Origin: Sinomonas terrae
GTDB lineage: Bacteria; Actinomycetota; Actinomycetes; Actinomycetales; Micrococcaceae
NCBI RefSeq assembly: GCF_022539255.1
Contig: NZ_JAKZBV010000001.1
Location: 1,488,001-1,552,000, forward strand
Length of the DNA: 64,000 bases
Direction: 5' to 3'
Shown here: positions 29,045-37,663 of the stretch, piece by piece
Numbering within the stretch: the first letter of the stretch is position 1
Layout: each line of letters opens with the position of its first letter
Made by a program: the position numbers and the translations under genes
The notes under the pieces: generated by a model
Seen by the model: only the letters and a program-made list of their open reading frames with translations
The model's database searches: none
What the model was told of the DNA's origin: nothing

Positions 29045-31126
29045 GTGACACAGACCACTGAGCTGAACCCGGCAGTGGACGCCTCCACTTCGCCTGAATC
29101 AAAGGGCATCGCGGGCCTCAAGCTCGCGCAGCTCCAGGCGCTGGCCTCCCAGCTGGGTATCACCGGCGGTTCCCGCATGCGGAAGGGCGACCTCGTGGCC
29201 GCTATCTCCGCACATCAGAAGGGCGAGCCCGTGGCGCGTCGCAGCGCGCCCGCCGCCCAGCCGTCCGAGCAGCCGGCCGCTGCTCCCGAGGCAAAGGAAG
29301 CTGCAGCGCCCGCTGCCGAGGAGGCCGCTCCCGCGCGCGGTCGTGGCCGTGCTCGCCGTCGCGCCGGAAGCGACGGCGTCGTGACGGCGCCCGCTGAGGC
29401 TCCGGTCGAGGCGGCGCAACCCGCCCAGGCTCAGCCAGCCCAGACGCAGCCCGCCCAGGCTGAGCCAGCCCAGGAGCAGCTTCCGAGCGCCGCACCCGCC
29501 CAGGCTCAGCCCACCGCCGAGGCCGCGCCTGAGGCGGCGCCCTCCGAGGCACCGCGCCAGCCGCGGACCCGAAACCGCAATCGTCGGGCCGGTAGCGACG
29601 GCGCGGTTGTCGCTGAGTCGGCTCCCGCCGTTGAGGCTGCGCCCGAGGCGGCCCCGGCAGAGGCACCTGCACAGGCCCCTGCTGAGGCCGGTCAGACTGA
29701 GGCGCAGCCCGCCGAAGCTGGCGAGCGTCGCAGGGAACGGGGTGACCGTGGTGACCGCGGTGACCGCGGCCAGCAGGAGCGTCGCCGTGACGACTCCGAG
29801 GGTGAGGACGGCGGGAACCGCCGCAGCAGGCGTAACCGTCGCGGTCGCGACCGTGACCGCGAAGAGGTGCGCAATGAGCGCTTCCGCGATCGCAACGACC
29901 GTCGCCGCGGGCGCAATCAGGGCCCCGACGTCGACGAGACCGAGGTCAGCGAGGACGACGTGCTCGTCCCCGTGGCGGGCATCCTCGACGTCCTCGAGAA
30001 CTACGCCTTCATCCGCACGTCCGGGTACCTTCCGGGCCCGAACGACGTGTACGTTCCTCTCGCACAGGTCAAGAAGAACAACCTGCGCAAGGGCGACGCC
30101 GTCGTCGGCGCCATCCGTGCCCCCCGCGATGGCGAGGACAACCGCCAGAACCAGGGCGGCCGTCAGAAGTTCAACGCCCTCGTCCGCGTGACGAGTGTGA
30201 ACGGCAAGAACACCGAGGACCTCAAGAACCGCGTCGAGTTCAACAAGCTCGTCCCGCTCTACCCGTCGGAGCGCCTGCGGCTCGAGACCGACCCGAAGAA
30301 GGTCGGCCCCCGCGTGATCGACCTCGTCGCGCCGATCGGCAAGGGCCAGCGTGGCCTCATCGTCTCGCCTCCAAAGGCGGGCAAGACGCTCATCCTGCAG
30401 TCCATCGCGAACGCGATCACCGTCAACAATCCTGAGGTCCACCTCATGATGGTGCTCGTCGACGAGCGGCCTGAAGAGGTCACCGACATGCAGCGTTCGG
30501 TCCGCGGCGAGGTCATCGCTTCGACGTTCGACCGTCCCGCGGATGATCACACGACGGTCGCCGAGCTCGCGATCGAGCGCGCGAAGCGACTTGTCGAGCT
30601 CGGTATGGACGTCGTTGTGCTCCTCGACTCGATGACCCGTCTCGGCCGCGCATACAACCTGTCCGCGCCCGCCTCGGGCCGCATCCTCTCGGGTGGTGTG
30701 GACTCGGCCGCGCTGTACCCGCCGAAGCGCTTCTTCGGCGCCGCGCGCAACATCGAGAACGGTGGCTCGCTCACCATCATCGCCACCGCGCTCGTCGAGA
30801 CCGGATCCAAGATGGACGAGGTCATCTTCGAGGAGTTCAAGGGCACCGGCAACATGGAGCTCCGCCTGTCCCGCCAGCTCGCGGACAAGCGCATCTTCCC
30901 GGCAGTCGACGTCAACGCCTCCGGCACGCGCCGCGAGGAGAACCTCCTCTCCTCCGACGAGGTCAAGATCATGTGGCGCCTGCGCCGCGTGCTCTCCGGT
31001 CTCGACACCCAGCAGGCACTCGAGCTGCTCACGTCGAAGATCCGCGAGACGCAGTCGAACGTCGAGTTCCTCCTGCAGGTGCAGAAGACGACGCTCGCGT
31101 CGAAGTCGGAGAACGACAAGCACTAG
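29045..31126 (+). CDS. rho: Transcription termination factor Rho with a large disordered insertion
   Basis: 693 residues, far longer than the ~420-residue E. coli protein. A Rho N-terminal SAP-like segment (~20-55, LKLAQLQALASQLG) is split from the RNA-binding cold-shock domain (~300-375) by some 240 residues of low complexity. That insert has Ala/Pro/Gln repeats (QPAQ type) followed by an Arg/Gly/Asp-rich tract with RGDRGDRGD. The ATPase core is complete: PPKAGKT Walker A (~441), the VDERPEEVTDM segment, Walker B VVLLDSMTRLGRA and the R-loop. GTG 29045 is chosen because AAGGA lies 6 nt upstream. Insertions at this place are typical of high-GC actinobacteria and can confer extra RNA affinity. 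Confidence 0.95.
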   Translation: MTQTTELNPAVDASTSPESKGIAGLKLAQLQALASQLGITGGSRMRKGDLVAAISAHQKGEPVARRSAPAAQPSEQPAAAPEAKEAAAPAAEEAAPARGRGRARRRAGSDGVVTAPAEAPVEAAQPAQAQPAQTQPAQAEPAQEQLPSAAPAQAQPTAEAAPEAAPSEAPRQPRTRNRNRRAGSDGAVVAESAPAVEAAPEAAPAEAPAQAPAEAGQTEAQPAEAGERRRERGDRGDRGDRGQQERRRDDSEGEDGGNRRSRRNRRGRDRDREEVRNERFRDRNDRRRGRNQGPDVDETEVSEDDVLVPVAGILDVLENYAFIRTSGYLPGPNDVYVPLAQVKKNNLRKGDAVVGAIRAPRDGEDNRQNQGGRQKFNALVRVTSVNGKNTEDLKNRVEFNKLVPLYPSERLRLETDPKKVGPRVIDLVAPIGKGQRGLIVSPPKAGKTLILQSIANAITVNNPEVHLMMVLVDERPEEVTDMQRSVRGEVIASTFDRPADDHTTVAELAIERAKRLVELGMDVVVLLDSMTRLGRAYNLSAPASGRILSGGVDSAALYPPKRFFGAARNIENGGSLTIIATALVETGSKMDEVIFEEFKGTGNMELRLSRQLADKRIFPAVDVNASGTRREENLLSSDEVKIMWRLRRVLSGLDTQQALELLTSKIRETQSNVEFLLQVQKTTLASKSENDKH

Positions 31127-31137
31127 CTGCCCCGCAC

Positions 31138-31171
31138 GGCGGCCGGCCCGGACACTCCGGCGCCGGCCGCC
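31138..31171 (+). terminator. Hairpin terminator after rho
   Basis: A perfect 10-bp stem (GGCGGCCGGC, 31138-31147, with GCCGGCCGCC, 31162-31171) lies 11 nt after the rho stop. It is followed by GTCGTCGTCTTAAT, so the U-tract is poor. Confidence 0.6.
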
Positions 31172-31180
31172 GTCGTCGTC

Positions 31181-31233
31181 TTAATGGCCTCAACCGCCTA
31201 ATGGCCTCAACCGCCTTAATAGCCTCAACCGCC
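31181..31233 (+). repeat. Three tandem 17-18-nt repeats between rho and prfA
   Basis: TTAATGGCCTCAACCGCC, a 17-nt copy lacking one T, and a third copy with one substitution follow directly after the terminator. They lie where many relatives carry rpmE. Confidence 0.9.
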
Positions 31234-31282
31234 GGTTGGCTCCCCTCAGACCCAGCCGGTCCACCCTCAAGAAAGGCCCCAC

Positions 31283-32356
31283 ATGTTCGAGTCCGTGAAA
31301 GGACTGCTGGACGAGCACGCAGACCTGCAGAAGCAGCTGAGCGACCCCGCGGTCTACCAGGACCAGGCGCTCGCGCGGAAGCTCGGCCGTCGCTCCGCCC
31401 AGCTCAACGGCATTGTCGAGGCCCACAGCCGCTGGAAGCAGCTCTCCGACGACCTCGAGGCGGCGCGGGAGATGGCGTCCGAGGACCCGGACTTCGCCGC
31501 GGAGGTGCCGGAGCTCGAGGCATCGCTCTCTACGGCGCAGGAGAAGCTTCGCCGGCTGCTCATTCCGCGCGATCCCAACGACGCGCGCAACGTCATCCTC
31601 GAGGTCAAGGGCGGCGAGGGCGGCGACGAGGCCGCACTCTTCGCGGCCGACCTTCTGCGGATGTACACGCGCTACGCCGAATCGAAGGGCTGGAAGACCG
31701 AGATCCTGTCCTCGACAGAGTCGGATCTCGGCGGCTACAAGGACGTCCAGGTGGCGATCAAGGGAACGTCCAACGATCCCGCCGAGGGCGTGTACGCGCA
31801 CCTCAAGTACGAGGGCGGTGTTCACCGTGTGCAGCGCGTGCCCGTCACCGAGTCGCAGGGACGCATCCACACCTCGGCGGCGGGCGTGCTCGTCTTCCCC
31901 GAGGTCGACGAGCCCGAGGAAATCGAGATCAACGCCAACGACCTCAAGATCGACGTCTACCGCTCGTCCGGCCCGGGCGGCCAGTCCGTCAACACGACCG
32001 ATTCGGCGGTGCGCATCACACACCTCCCCACCGGGATCGTCGTGGCGATGCAGAACGAGAAGTCCCAACTCCAGAACCGCGAGGCCGCGATGCGCGTCCT
32101 CCGCTCGCGCCTCCTCGCTCACCAGCAGGAGCAGATCGACGCGGAGAACGCCGAGGTACGCAAGTCGCAGGTCCGCACTATGGACCGCTCGGAGCGGATC
32201 CGCACGTACAACTACCCTGAGAACCGCATTGCGGATCACCGCACGGGCTACAAGGCGTACAACCTCGATGCGGTCATGAACGGCGACCTCGGCCCAGTCG
32301 TGCAATCCTGCATCGACATGGACGAGCAGCACCGTCTCGACGCGCTGGGCGAGTAG
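31283..32356 (+). CDS. prfA: Peptide chain release factor 1
   Basis: 357 residues; terminates translation at UAA/UAG. The catalytic GGQ is in SSGPGGQSVNTT (~residue 233), and the codon-recognition domain and RF1-type spacing are normal. AAAGG lies 6 nt before the ATG. The GGQ glutamine is the substrate of the PrmC methylase encoded 4 nt downstream. Confidence 0.97.
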   Translation: MFESVKGLLDEHADLQKQLSDPAVYQDQALARKLGRRSAQLNGIVEAHSRWKQLSDDLEAAREMASEDPDFAAEVPELEASLSTAQEKLRRLLIPRDPNDARNVILEVKGGEGGDEAALFAADLLRMYTRYAESKGWKTEILSSTESDLGGYKDVQVAIKGTSNDPAEGVYAHLKYEGGVHRVQRVPVTESQGRIHTSAAGVLVFPEVDEPEEIEINANDLKIDVYRSSGPGGQSVNTTDSAVRITHLPTGIVVAMQNEKSQLQNREAAMRVLRSRLLAHQQEQIDAENAEVRKSQVRTMDRSERIRTYNYPENRIADHRTGYKAYNLDAVMNGDLGPVVQSCIDMDEQHRLDALGE

Positions 32357-32360
32357 GCAC

Positions 32361-33281
32361 GTGGGGGAGGGCGCCCCTGAGGCGCGCGGCGAGGACCTTG
32401 CGAGCGCGCTGCGACGGGCGACGGCGATGCTCGCCGAGGCGGGCGTGCCCAGTCCCAGAGCGGACGCGGAGCTGCTGGCGGACCACCTTCTCGGGTGCGG
32501 CCTCGGACGGCTCCGCGCTCTCGCCGTCATCGGGTCTCCCGTGCCGGATGGCTTCTGGGAGCTCATCGAGGAGAGGTCCAAGCGGGTCCCCCTCCAGCAC
32601 CTGACGGGGACTGCACACTTCCGCCACCTCACGCTGAGCGTGGGCCCGGGGGTGTTCGTGCCCAGACCGGAGACCGAGACTCTCGTTTCCCTCGCGCTCG
32701 ACTGGATCGCGGCCCACCGCCCGGCGCTCGTGGCGCCCACCGTCGTCGACCTCGGCACCGGTTCGGGAGCGATCGCCGCGTCGATCGCCGCCGAATGCCC
32801 GGGGAGCCGTGTTCACGCGGTGGAACTGTCCGAATTCGCCTACGCGTGGGCCGCTCGGAACGTCGCACTGCCGGAGGTGGGCGGCCGCGTGGAGCTGGTC
32901 CTGGGCGACTTGCGGACGGCGTTTCCCGAACTGGACAGCCTAGTGGACGTTGTCGTGAGCAACCCTCCGTACATTCCGTCCGGCATGATTCCCCGAGAAC
33001 CTGAGGCAGCCGAACACGATCCCGAACTTGCGCTCTACGGCGGGGGAGAGGACGGGCTCGAACTCCCGCTTGCCACGATTGCGTCGGCAGCACGACTCCT
33101 GCGTCCCGGCGGATTCTTCGTCATGGAGCACGCGGAGGTGCAGGCTGAAGCCCTCGCCGGGCGCCTCGCCCGGGACCCCGGTTGGACCCAGGTCGCCTCG
33201 CATCGCGACCTCAATGGGCTCCCACGCGCCACGTCGGCTGTCCGGGTCGAGGCCGCACGCGTGGAAGAATTGAGGCCGTGA
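32361..33281 (+). CDS. prmC: Peptide chain release factor N5-glutamine methyltransferase
   Basis: 306 residues of the HemK/PrmC family, methylating the GGQ glutamine of RF1/RF2 with S-adenosylmethionine. The SAM site is VVDLGTGSGAIAASIA, and the catalytic NPPY lies in VVSNPPYIPSG (~residue 200). The N-terminal helical RF-binding domain occupies ~1-85. Start GTG 32361 lies 4 nt after the prfA stop. The stop overlaps the next GTG (GTGA). Confidence 0.95.
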   Translation: MGEGAPEARGEDLASALRRATAMLAEAGVPSPRADAELLADHLLGCGLGRLRALAVIGSPVPDGFWELIEERSKRVPLQHLTGTAHFRHLTLSVGPGVFVPRPETETLVSLALDWIAAHRPALVAPTVVDLGTGSGAIAASIAAECPGSRVHAVELSEFAYAWAARNVALPEVGGRVELVLGDLRTAFPELDSLVDVVVSNPPYIPSGMIPREPEAAEHDPELALYGGGEDGLELPLATIASAARLLRPGGFFVMEHAEVQAEALAGRLARDPGWTQVASHRDLNGLPRATSAVRVEAARVEELRP

Positions 33282-34117
33282 CGACCACAAGCTACGACTG
33301 CAACGACCGGGAACGGCGAGCCGAGGGTCTCGCTCATGCGCAGCGGGCCATCGCGGCCAAGCAGTGCGTCGTGATGCCGACGGACACCGTCTACGGCATC
33401 GCGGCCGACGCGTTCTCGGCTCAAGCCGTGGCGACCCTGCTGGCCGCCAAAGGACGTGGTCGGTCGATGCCGCCGCCCGTGCTGATCCCGCGGCTCCAGA
33501 CCATGGACGGGCTCGCGACCGAGGTCCCGGATGCTGGGCGTCGGCTTGCCGAGAAGTTCTGGCCCGGCCCGCTCACGCTGATCTTCCACGCGCAGCCGTC
33601 GCTGACCTGGGACCTCGGCGACACGCAGGGAACTGTCGCGCTCCGCATTCCGGATGACGAGATCGCCCAGGCGCTCCTGACCATCACTGGGCCGCTCGCG
33701 GTCTCATCGGCCAACCGCACGGGTCACAAGGCCGCACAGACCGCGGGCGAGGCCCAGGACCAGTTGGCCGAGTCGGTGGAGGTCTACCTCGACGGCGGGT
33801 CCCGGCCCCTCGACGGCAGCGCCGACGGCGTCCCATCGACGATCGTCGACTGCACCGGTGAACGGCTGCGGGTCGTGCGGCAGGGCGGCGTGAGCCTCGA
33901 GGCCGTGCGTGAAATCGTGCCTGACATCCTAGGACTGGGTGAGGAACCGGAGCTGGCTGAGCCGGAGAGCACTGAGCCCGAGAGCACTGAGCCGGAGAGC
34001 GCCGAGCCCGAGGGGACGGCAACCGAAGGAACGGCGACCGAGGGAACGGCAACCGAGGGGACGGCAACTGAGCAGGAAACGAAGGCGGGGGCCACCTGGG
34101 AGCAGCCGCGTGACTGA
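33278..34117 (+). CDS. tsaC: L-threonylcarbamoyladenylate synthase with a repetitive acidic tail
   Basis: 279 residues of the YrdC/Sua5 family; makes threonylcarbamoyl-AMP for the t6A37 modification of ANN-decoding tRNAs. Landmarks are PTDTVYGIAADAF near the N-terminus and VSSANRTGHKAAQT, with ~205 residues covering the YrdC domain. After it comes a ~45-residue tail of EPEST-type repeats followed by GTATE-type repeats, which replaces any Sua5 domain and looks disordered. GTG 33278 overlaps the prmC stop; a longer upstream frame exists but lies inside prmC. Confidence 0.93.
   Translation: MTTTSYDCNDRERRAEGLAHAQRAIAAKQCVVMPTDTVYGIAADAFSAQAVATLLAAKGRGRSMPPPVLIPRLQTMDGLATEVPDAGRRLAEKFWPGPLTLIFHAQPSLTWDLGDTQGTVALRIPDDEIAQALLTITGPLAVSSANRTGHKAAQTAGEAQDQLAESVEVYLDGGSRPLDGSADGVPSTIVDCTGERLRVVRQGGVSLEAVREIVPDILGLGEEPELAEPESTEPESTEPESAEPEGTATEGTATEGTATEGTATEQETKAGATWEQPRD
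33955..34074 (+). repeat. Coding tandem repeats in tsaC
   Basis: 15-nt units of the GAGCCGGAGAGCACT type are followed by 15-nt units of the GGAACGGCAACCGAG type. They encode the acidic PEST-like then Gly-Thr-Ala-Thr-Glu tail. Confidence 0.85.
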
Positions 34118-36029
34118 GGCCCGCGCGCCGCGGGTCGTCGCCGTCGTCGTCAGCTACAACCGACGTGAGCTGCTCGAGCGCTCCCTCCTCGCGCTCGCCG
34201 CGGGAGATCGCGCTCCCGACGCGCTCGTGGTGGTGGACAACGCTTCGACCGACGGCTCGGGCGAGTTCCTCGAGGCGTTGGATGTTCCGTTCGACTACGA
34301 GCTGATCCGCCTCACCGAGAACACCGGCGGCGCAGGGGGCTTCGCCGTCGGGATGGCTGCCGCTGTCACGCGGCACCGCCCCGACCTCGTCTGGATCATG
34401 GACGACGATACGGTTCCGCTGTCTGGGACTCTCGCCGAGGCGCTGCGGCTGTGGAAGGCCTATCCCGCGACCGACAAGCCGGCTTTCATCGCAAGCCGCG
34501 TCGCCTGGAGCGACGGCCGGGACCATCCGATGAACACGATGCGCGACCGCTGGGACGCGGCTCCTGCCGACCGGTCCTTCGCAGCCGCTAACCGCGCAAG
34601 GGTTGTGCGCTCGGCGTCGTTCGTCTCGCTCTTCGTCGACGCCGACGCCATCAGGGATCTCGGCCTGCCCGTCGCCGACTATTTCCTCTGGAACGACGAC
34701 TTCGAGTTCACGGCGCGGCTCGCCCGCCGTCGTCTGGCCCTGGCGAGCCTCGACTCCGTCGTCGAGCACCACACGAAGACGTACGACTCGCACACCGTGG
34801 ACGTCGGTGAGCGGTTCCGCTTCGAGGTTCGCAACAAGGTCTGGATGTTCTTCCGCTCGCCGGCGCTCGCACCCATGGACAAGCTGCTCTACGGCGGCTC
34901 GTCGCTCCGGCGCTGGGCCGTCATGGTGCGCAACAGCGCCCATCCCGGCATTGTGCTCAAGGCTGGCATCGCGGGCCTGTGCGAGGCCGTGTCCCATGCT
35001 CCTCGGCCCAACGAAGAGGTCCTCGCGGCAGTCCTGGCGGGCGCCGGAGGACTCCCCGGCGTTGCGCCGTCACCTCCGCAGGGTCTTCACCCTGCGGAGG
35101 CGGCGGCGCGACCTGGGACGGCGGCGCAGCGGGAGCGGGCCCTGCAACCCGAGCGCGCCGCCTTCCCTGAGTTCTCCGTTCTTCTGCCCGTGTACGCGGG
35201 GGATGCCGCACACCGGGTTCGTCGCGCGATCGCCTCTGTGACCATCGACCAGACGATCGCTCCGTCCCAGGTCGTCATCGTCCGCGACGGTCCCGTAGGC
35301 GAGGAGATCGAGGCCGTCCTTCGTGAGGCCGAGAGCAACCCCGATCATCCGGCGGACGTGCTGCGGCTTCCCGCAGGCGTCGGCCTTGCCGGCGCACTTG
35401 ACGCAGGGCTCGAGCGCTGCCGCCACGACGTCGTCGCGCGCATGGATGCGGACGACGTCGCCCTGCGCGAGCGCTTCGAGCGGCAGCTGACGCTTCTCGC
35501 AGACGGCTACGACATCGTGGGGTCCGCGATCGCGGAGATTGGCGACGACGAGTCCCACCGTTTTGCAAGCCGTCCCGTTCCGGTGACCCACCGCGAGATC
35601 ATGGCGCAGCTGGACTTCCGCACCCCGTTCAACCACCCGAGCGTCATGTACCGGGCCTCGGCCGTCCGGGCGGCGGGCGGCTACCGCGGAGTGCCCGATA
35701 TGGAGGACTACTGGCTGTGGGCCCGGATGCTCCACCGCGGAAGCCGCGGCGCCAACGTCCCGGACGTCCTTGTGCTCTATCGAGTGAGCGACGGCGCTTA
35801 TGCGCGCCGGGGCGGTGGCCGGATGCTCCTGGCCGAGCTCCGGCTCCAGCGTCACATGCTTGCCTCGGGCTATCTTGGGCCGCTTGCCTTCGGCCGCAAC
35901 GTGCTCGTGCGCGGGGCGTACCGCCTCGTGCCTACCCGGGTACGCCGACGGAGCTATCGGAGCGCGTTCACTGAGCTTCCCGCCGCAGCACCGCAGGCGA
36001 CGGTGGGCTCGGGGGAGGCCGCCGGCTGA
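34110..36029 (+). CDS. Double glycosyltransferase: two fused GT2 domains
   Basis: 639 residues from GTG 34110, overlapping the tsaC stop by 8 nt. Domain 1 (~5-300) is a GT-A family 2 transferase of the galactofuranosyl/rhamnosyltransferase-like type, with VVVSYNRRELLERSLLAL, the metal-binding WIMDDDTVP and a catalytic-region WNDDFEFTARL. A ~45-residue Pro/Ala-rich linker follows. Domain 2 (~345-600) is a second GT2 domain with FSVLLPVYAGD, ARMDADDVALRERFERQ and MEDYWLWARML. No membrane segment is evident. The position next to a WecA-type transferase suggests assembly of a cell-wall glycan or teichoic-acid-like polymer. Confidence 0.85.
   Translation: MTEARAPRVVAVVVSYNRRELLERSLLALAAGDRAPDALVVVDNASTDGSGEFLEALDVPFDYELIRLTENTGGAGGFAVGMAAAVTRHRPDLVWIMDDDTVPLSGTLAEALRLWKAYPATDKPAFIASRVAWSDGRDHPMNTMRDRWDAAPADRSFAAANRARVVRSASFVSLFVDADAIRDLGLPVADYFLWNDDFEFTARLARRRLALASLDSVVEHHTKTYDSHTVDVGERFRFEVRNKVWMFFRSPALAPMDKLLYGGSSLRRWAVMVRNSAHPGIVLKAGIAGLCEAVSHAPRPNEEVLAAVLAGAGGLPGVAPSPPQGLHPAEAAARPGTAAQRERALQPERAAFPEFSVLLPVYAGDAAHRVRRAIASVTIDQTIAPSQVVIVRDGPVGEEIEAVLREAESNPDHPADVLRLPAGVGLAGALDAGLERCRHDVVARMDADDVALRERFERQLTLLADGYDIVGSAIAEIGDDESHRFASRPVPVTHREIMAQLDFRTPFNHPSVMYRASAVRAAGGYRGVPDMEDYWLWARMLHRGSRGANVPDVLVLYRVSDGAYARRGGGRMLLAELRLQRHMLASGYLGPLAFGRNVLVRGAYRLVPTRVRRRSYRSAFTELPAAAPQATVGSGEAAG
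35073..35100. other. Perfect 12-bp hairpin inside the glycosyltransferase linker
   Basis: CCTCCGCAGGGT and ACCCTGCGGAGG flank the loop CTTC. The hairpin lies in codons ~322-331, exactly in the linker between the two GT2 domains. Confidence 0.9.
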
Positions 36030-36032
36030 CCC

Positions 36033-37568
36033 ATGTTCATCTATGTCCTCGTGGCCATGCTGGCCGCCATCGTCACGTATGCCGCGACCGGCGTGGTGCG
36101 CGTCGTCGCCCTCAGGCTCGGGATCGTCTCGCCCGTCCGTGAGCGAGACGTGCATACGCGATCCGTGCCGCGCCTCGGCGGGATTGCAATGCTCGCGGGT
36201 TTCGCCGCAGCGTTCTGGGCCGCCTCGCAGACCGTATGGATCCGGTCGATCTTCTTCGACACACCCCAGACCTGGGCCGTGCTGGGAGGTGCGGCCTTCA
36301 TCGTCCTGCTCGGTGCCATCGACGACATCGTGGACCTCAACAGCTGGGTCAAGCTCGCCGGCCAGATCGTAGCGGCGGGGATAGTGGCCCTGTGGGGCCC
36401 GCGGGTCACGTTCCTCCCGCTCGGCCTCCTGCCCGTGCACCAGGAATGGCTTCAAATCGGGCTCACAATGTTCCTCATCGTCCTCACGGTCAACGCGATC
36501 AATTTCGTGGACGGCCTCGACGGGCTCGCCGCCGGAGTGGCGGGCATCGGGGGCTTCGCGTTCTTCCTGACGGCCTATTGGGTGCACCGGAACGCCCTCC
36601 TGCCGGACTACACCGATCTCTCGACGCTCCTCATGGCGCTCCTTGTGGGGATCTGTGTGGGCTTCCTGCCGCACAACGCCCACCCGGCGAAGATCTTCAT
36701 GGGCGATTCCGGTTCCATGCTGCTCGGTCTCGTCATGGCCACAGGTGCGGTCGTCGCGACCGGCCAGATCGCCTCGGGGCTCTACGACCGAGCGGAAGGC
36801 ATCCCGACCTTCGTCCCCGTCGTGCTGCCCATAGTGGTCATGGTCCTCCCGTTCCTCGACCTCATCCTTGCTGTGCTGCGCCGTACGGCAAGCGGACGGT
36901 CACCTTTCTCGCCCGACCGCGAGCACGTGCACCACAAGCTGCTGGACCTCGGCTACACGCACCGCCAGGCCGTCGCGGTCATGTATGTCTGGACTGCGTT
37001 CGTCGCGTTCGGCGGCGTCGCGTACGCGTTCGTCCCGTGGATCCCACTCACGGTCTTCAACCTCATCGTCCTGCCTGCGGTCGCATTCCTGACGATGCAC
37101 CCCTGGGTCAGGGAGAACGTTGCCAGCAGCCCTGTCCGGCGTGTGTGGCTACGCTCGACGCCGTGGGTTCCGCGGTTCACGGTGCCGTTCGCGGCAACGG
37201 TCGCCGCGGCCACGTTCCTCGGGTTCACCGGTCTTGGGAATGGGGGAGTGCCGCTGCTCTATTCGACTTTCCTCTCGCTCGCGGTCGTGACGGTGTGCGG
37301 AGGCGCGCCGGTCGTGATCCTCCACGCCGCGGCTCCCACGCTCCCGTTTCGGCGCCGCACCCTCGTCGCGGATGTGCTGATGAAGGTGGTCGCCTTCGCG
37401 ATTGCGCTCCTGGTAGTCGGCTCTCCGACATGGTCGGACAGGGGATGGTATTGGCTCTCGCTCTGGATCTGCGGCGCGGCCTGGATCGTGGCGCAGGGAG
37501 GCGTTGCGCTTGCCCAGTGGCGGGCGGCAACGGGCGGTGCGCGCGCGCTTCCGCGCGTCAGTCATTGA
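36033..37568 (+). CDS. MraY/WecA-type undecaprenyl-phosphate glycosyl-1-phosphate transferase
   Basis: 511 residues, integral membrane. It carries the polyprenyl-phosphate sugar-1-phosphate transferase motifs: GAIDDIVDLNS, NAINFVDGLDG, HPAKIFMGDSGS and the basic cytoplasmic loop HVHHKLLDLGYTHRQ. The core (~1-345) equals WecA/TagO. The remaining ~165 residues add several more hydrophobic segments that E. coli WecA lacks; such an extension is common in actinobacterial Rfe-like proteins. It starts 4 nt after the glycosyltransferase gene and probably begins lipid-linked cell-wall polymer synthesis, with GlcNAc-1-P as the likely donated group. Confidence 0.92.
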   Translation: MFIYVLVAMLAAIVTYAATGVVRVVALRLGIVSPVRERDVHTRSVPRLGGIAMLAGFAAAFWAASQTVWIRSIFFDTPQTWAVLGGAAFIVLLGAIDDIVDLNSWVKLAGQIVAAGIVALWGPRVTFLPLGLLPVHQEWLQIGLTMFLIVLTVNAINFVDGLDGLAAGVAGIGGFAFFLTAYWVHRNALLPDYTDLSTLLMALLVGICVGFLPHNAHPAKIFMGDSGSMLLGLVMATGAVVATGQIASGLYDRAEGIPTFVPVVLPIVVMVLPFLDLILAVLRRTASGRSPFSPDREHVHHKLLDLGYTHRQAVAVMYVWTAFVAFGGVAYAFVPWIPLTVFNLIVLPAVAFLTMHPWVRENVASSPVRRVWLRSTPWVPRFTVPFAATVAAATFLGFTGLGNGGVPLLYSTFLSLAVVTVCGGAPVVILHAAAPTLPFRRRTLVADVLMKVVAFAIALLVVGSPTWSDRGWYWLSLWICGAAWIVAQGGVALAQWRAATGGARALPRVSH

Positions 37569-37581
37569 GTTCTATCTCATG

Positions 37582-37587
37582 TAGAAT
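37582..37587 (+). promoter_or_regulatory. Candidate -10 element of the atp operon
   Basis: TAGAAT stands in an AT-rich island 14 nt after the wecA-like stop and about 75 nt before the first gene of the ATP synthase cluster. No good -35 is seen. Confidence 0.5.
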
Positions 37588-37663
37588 AGAGACCGCACCC
37601 ACACCCACGCCGGCACCGCTTGATGACGCACATCGACGGGGGGCCGCCGACGAACGGCTCGAG

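Noticed and set aside
29099..31123. A 674-codon minus-strand frame opposite rho
   Set aside because: Antisense shadow of the repetitive rho gene.
31181..31233. Three short repeats as a CRISPR array
   Set aside because: Units are directly tandem with no spacers, and no cas gene is near.
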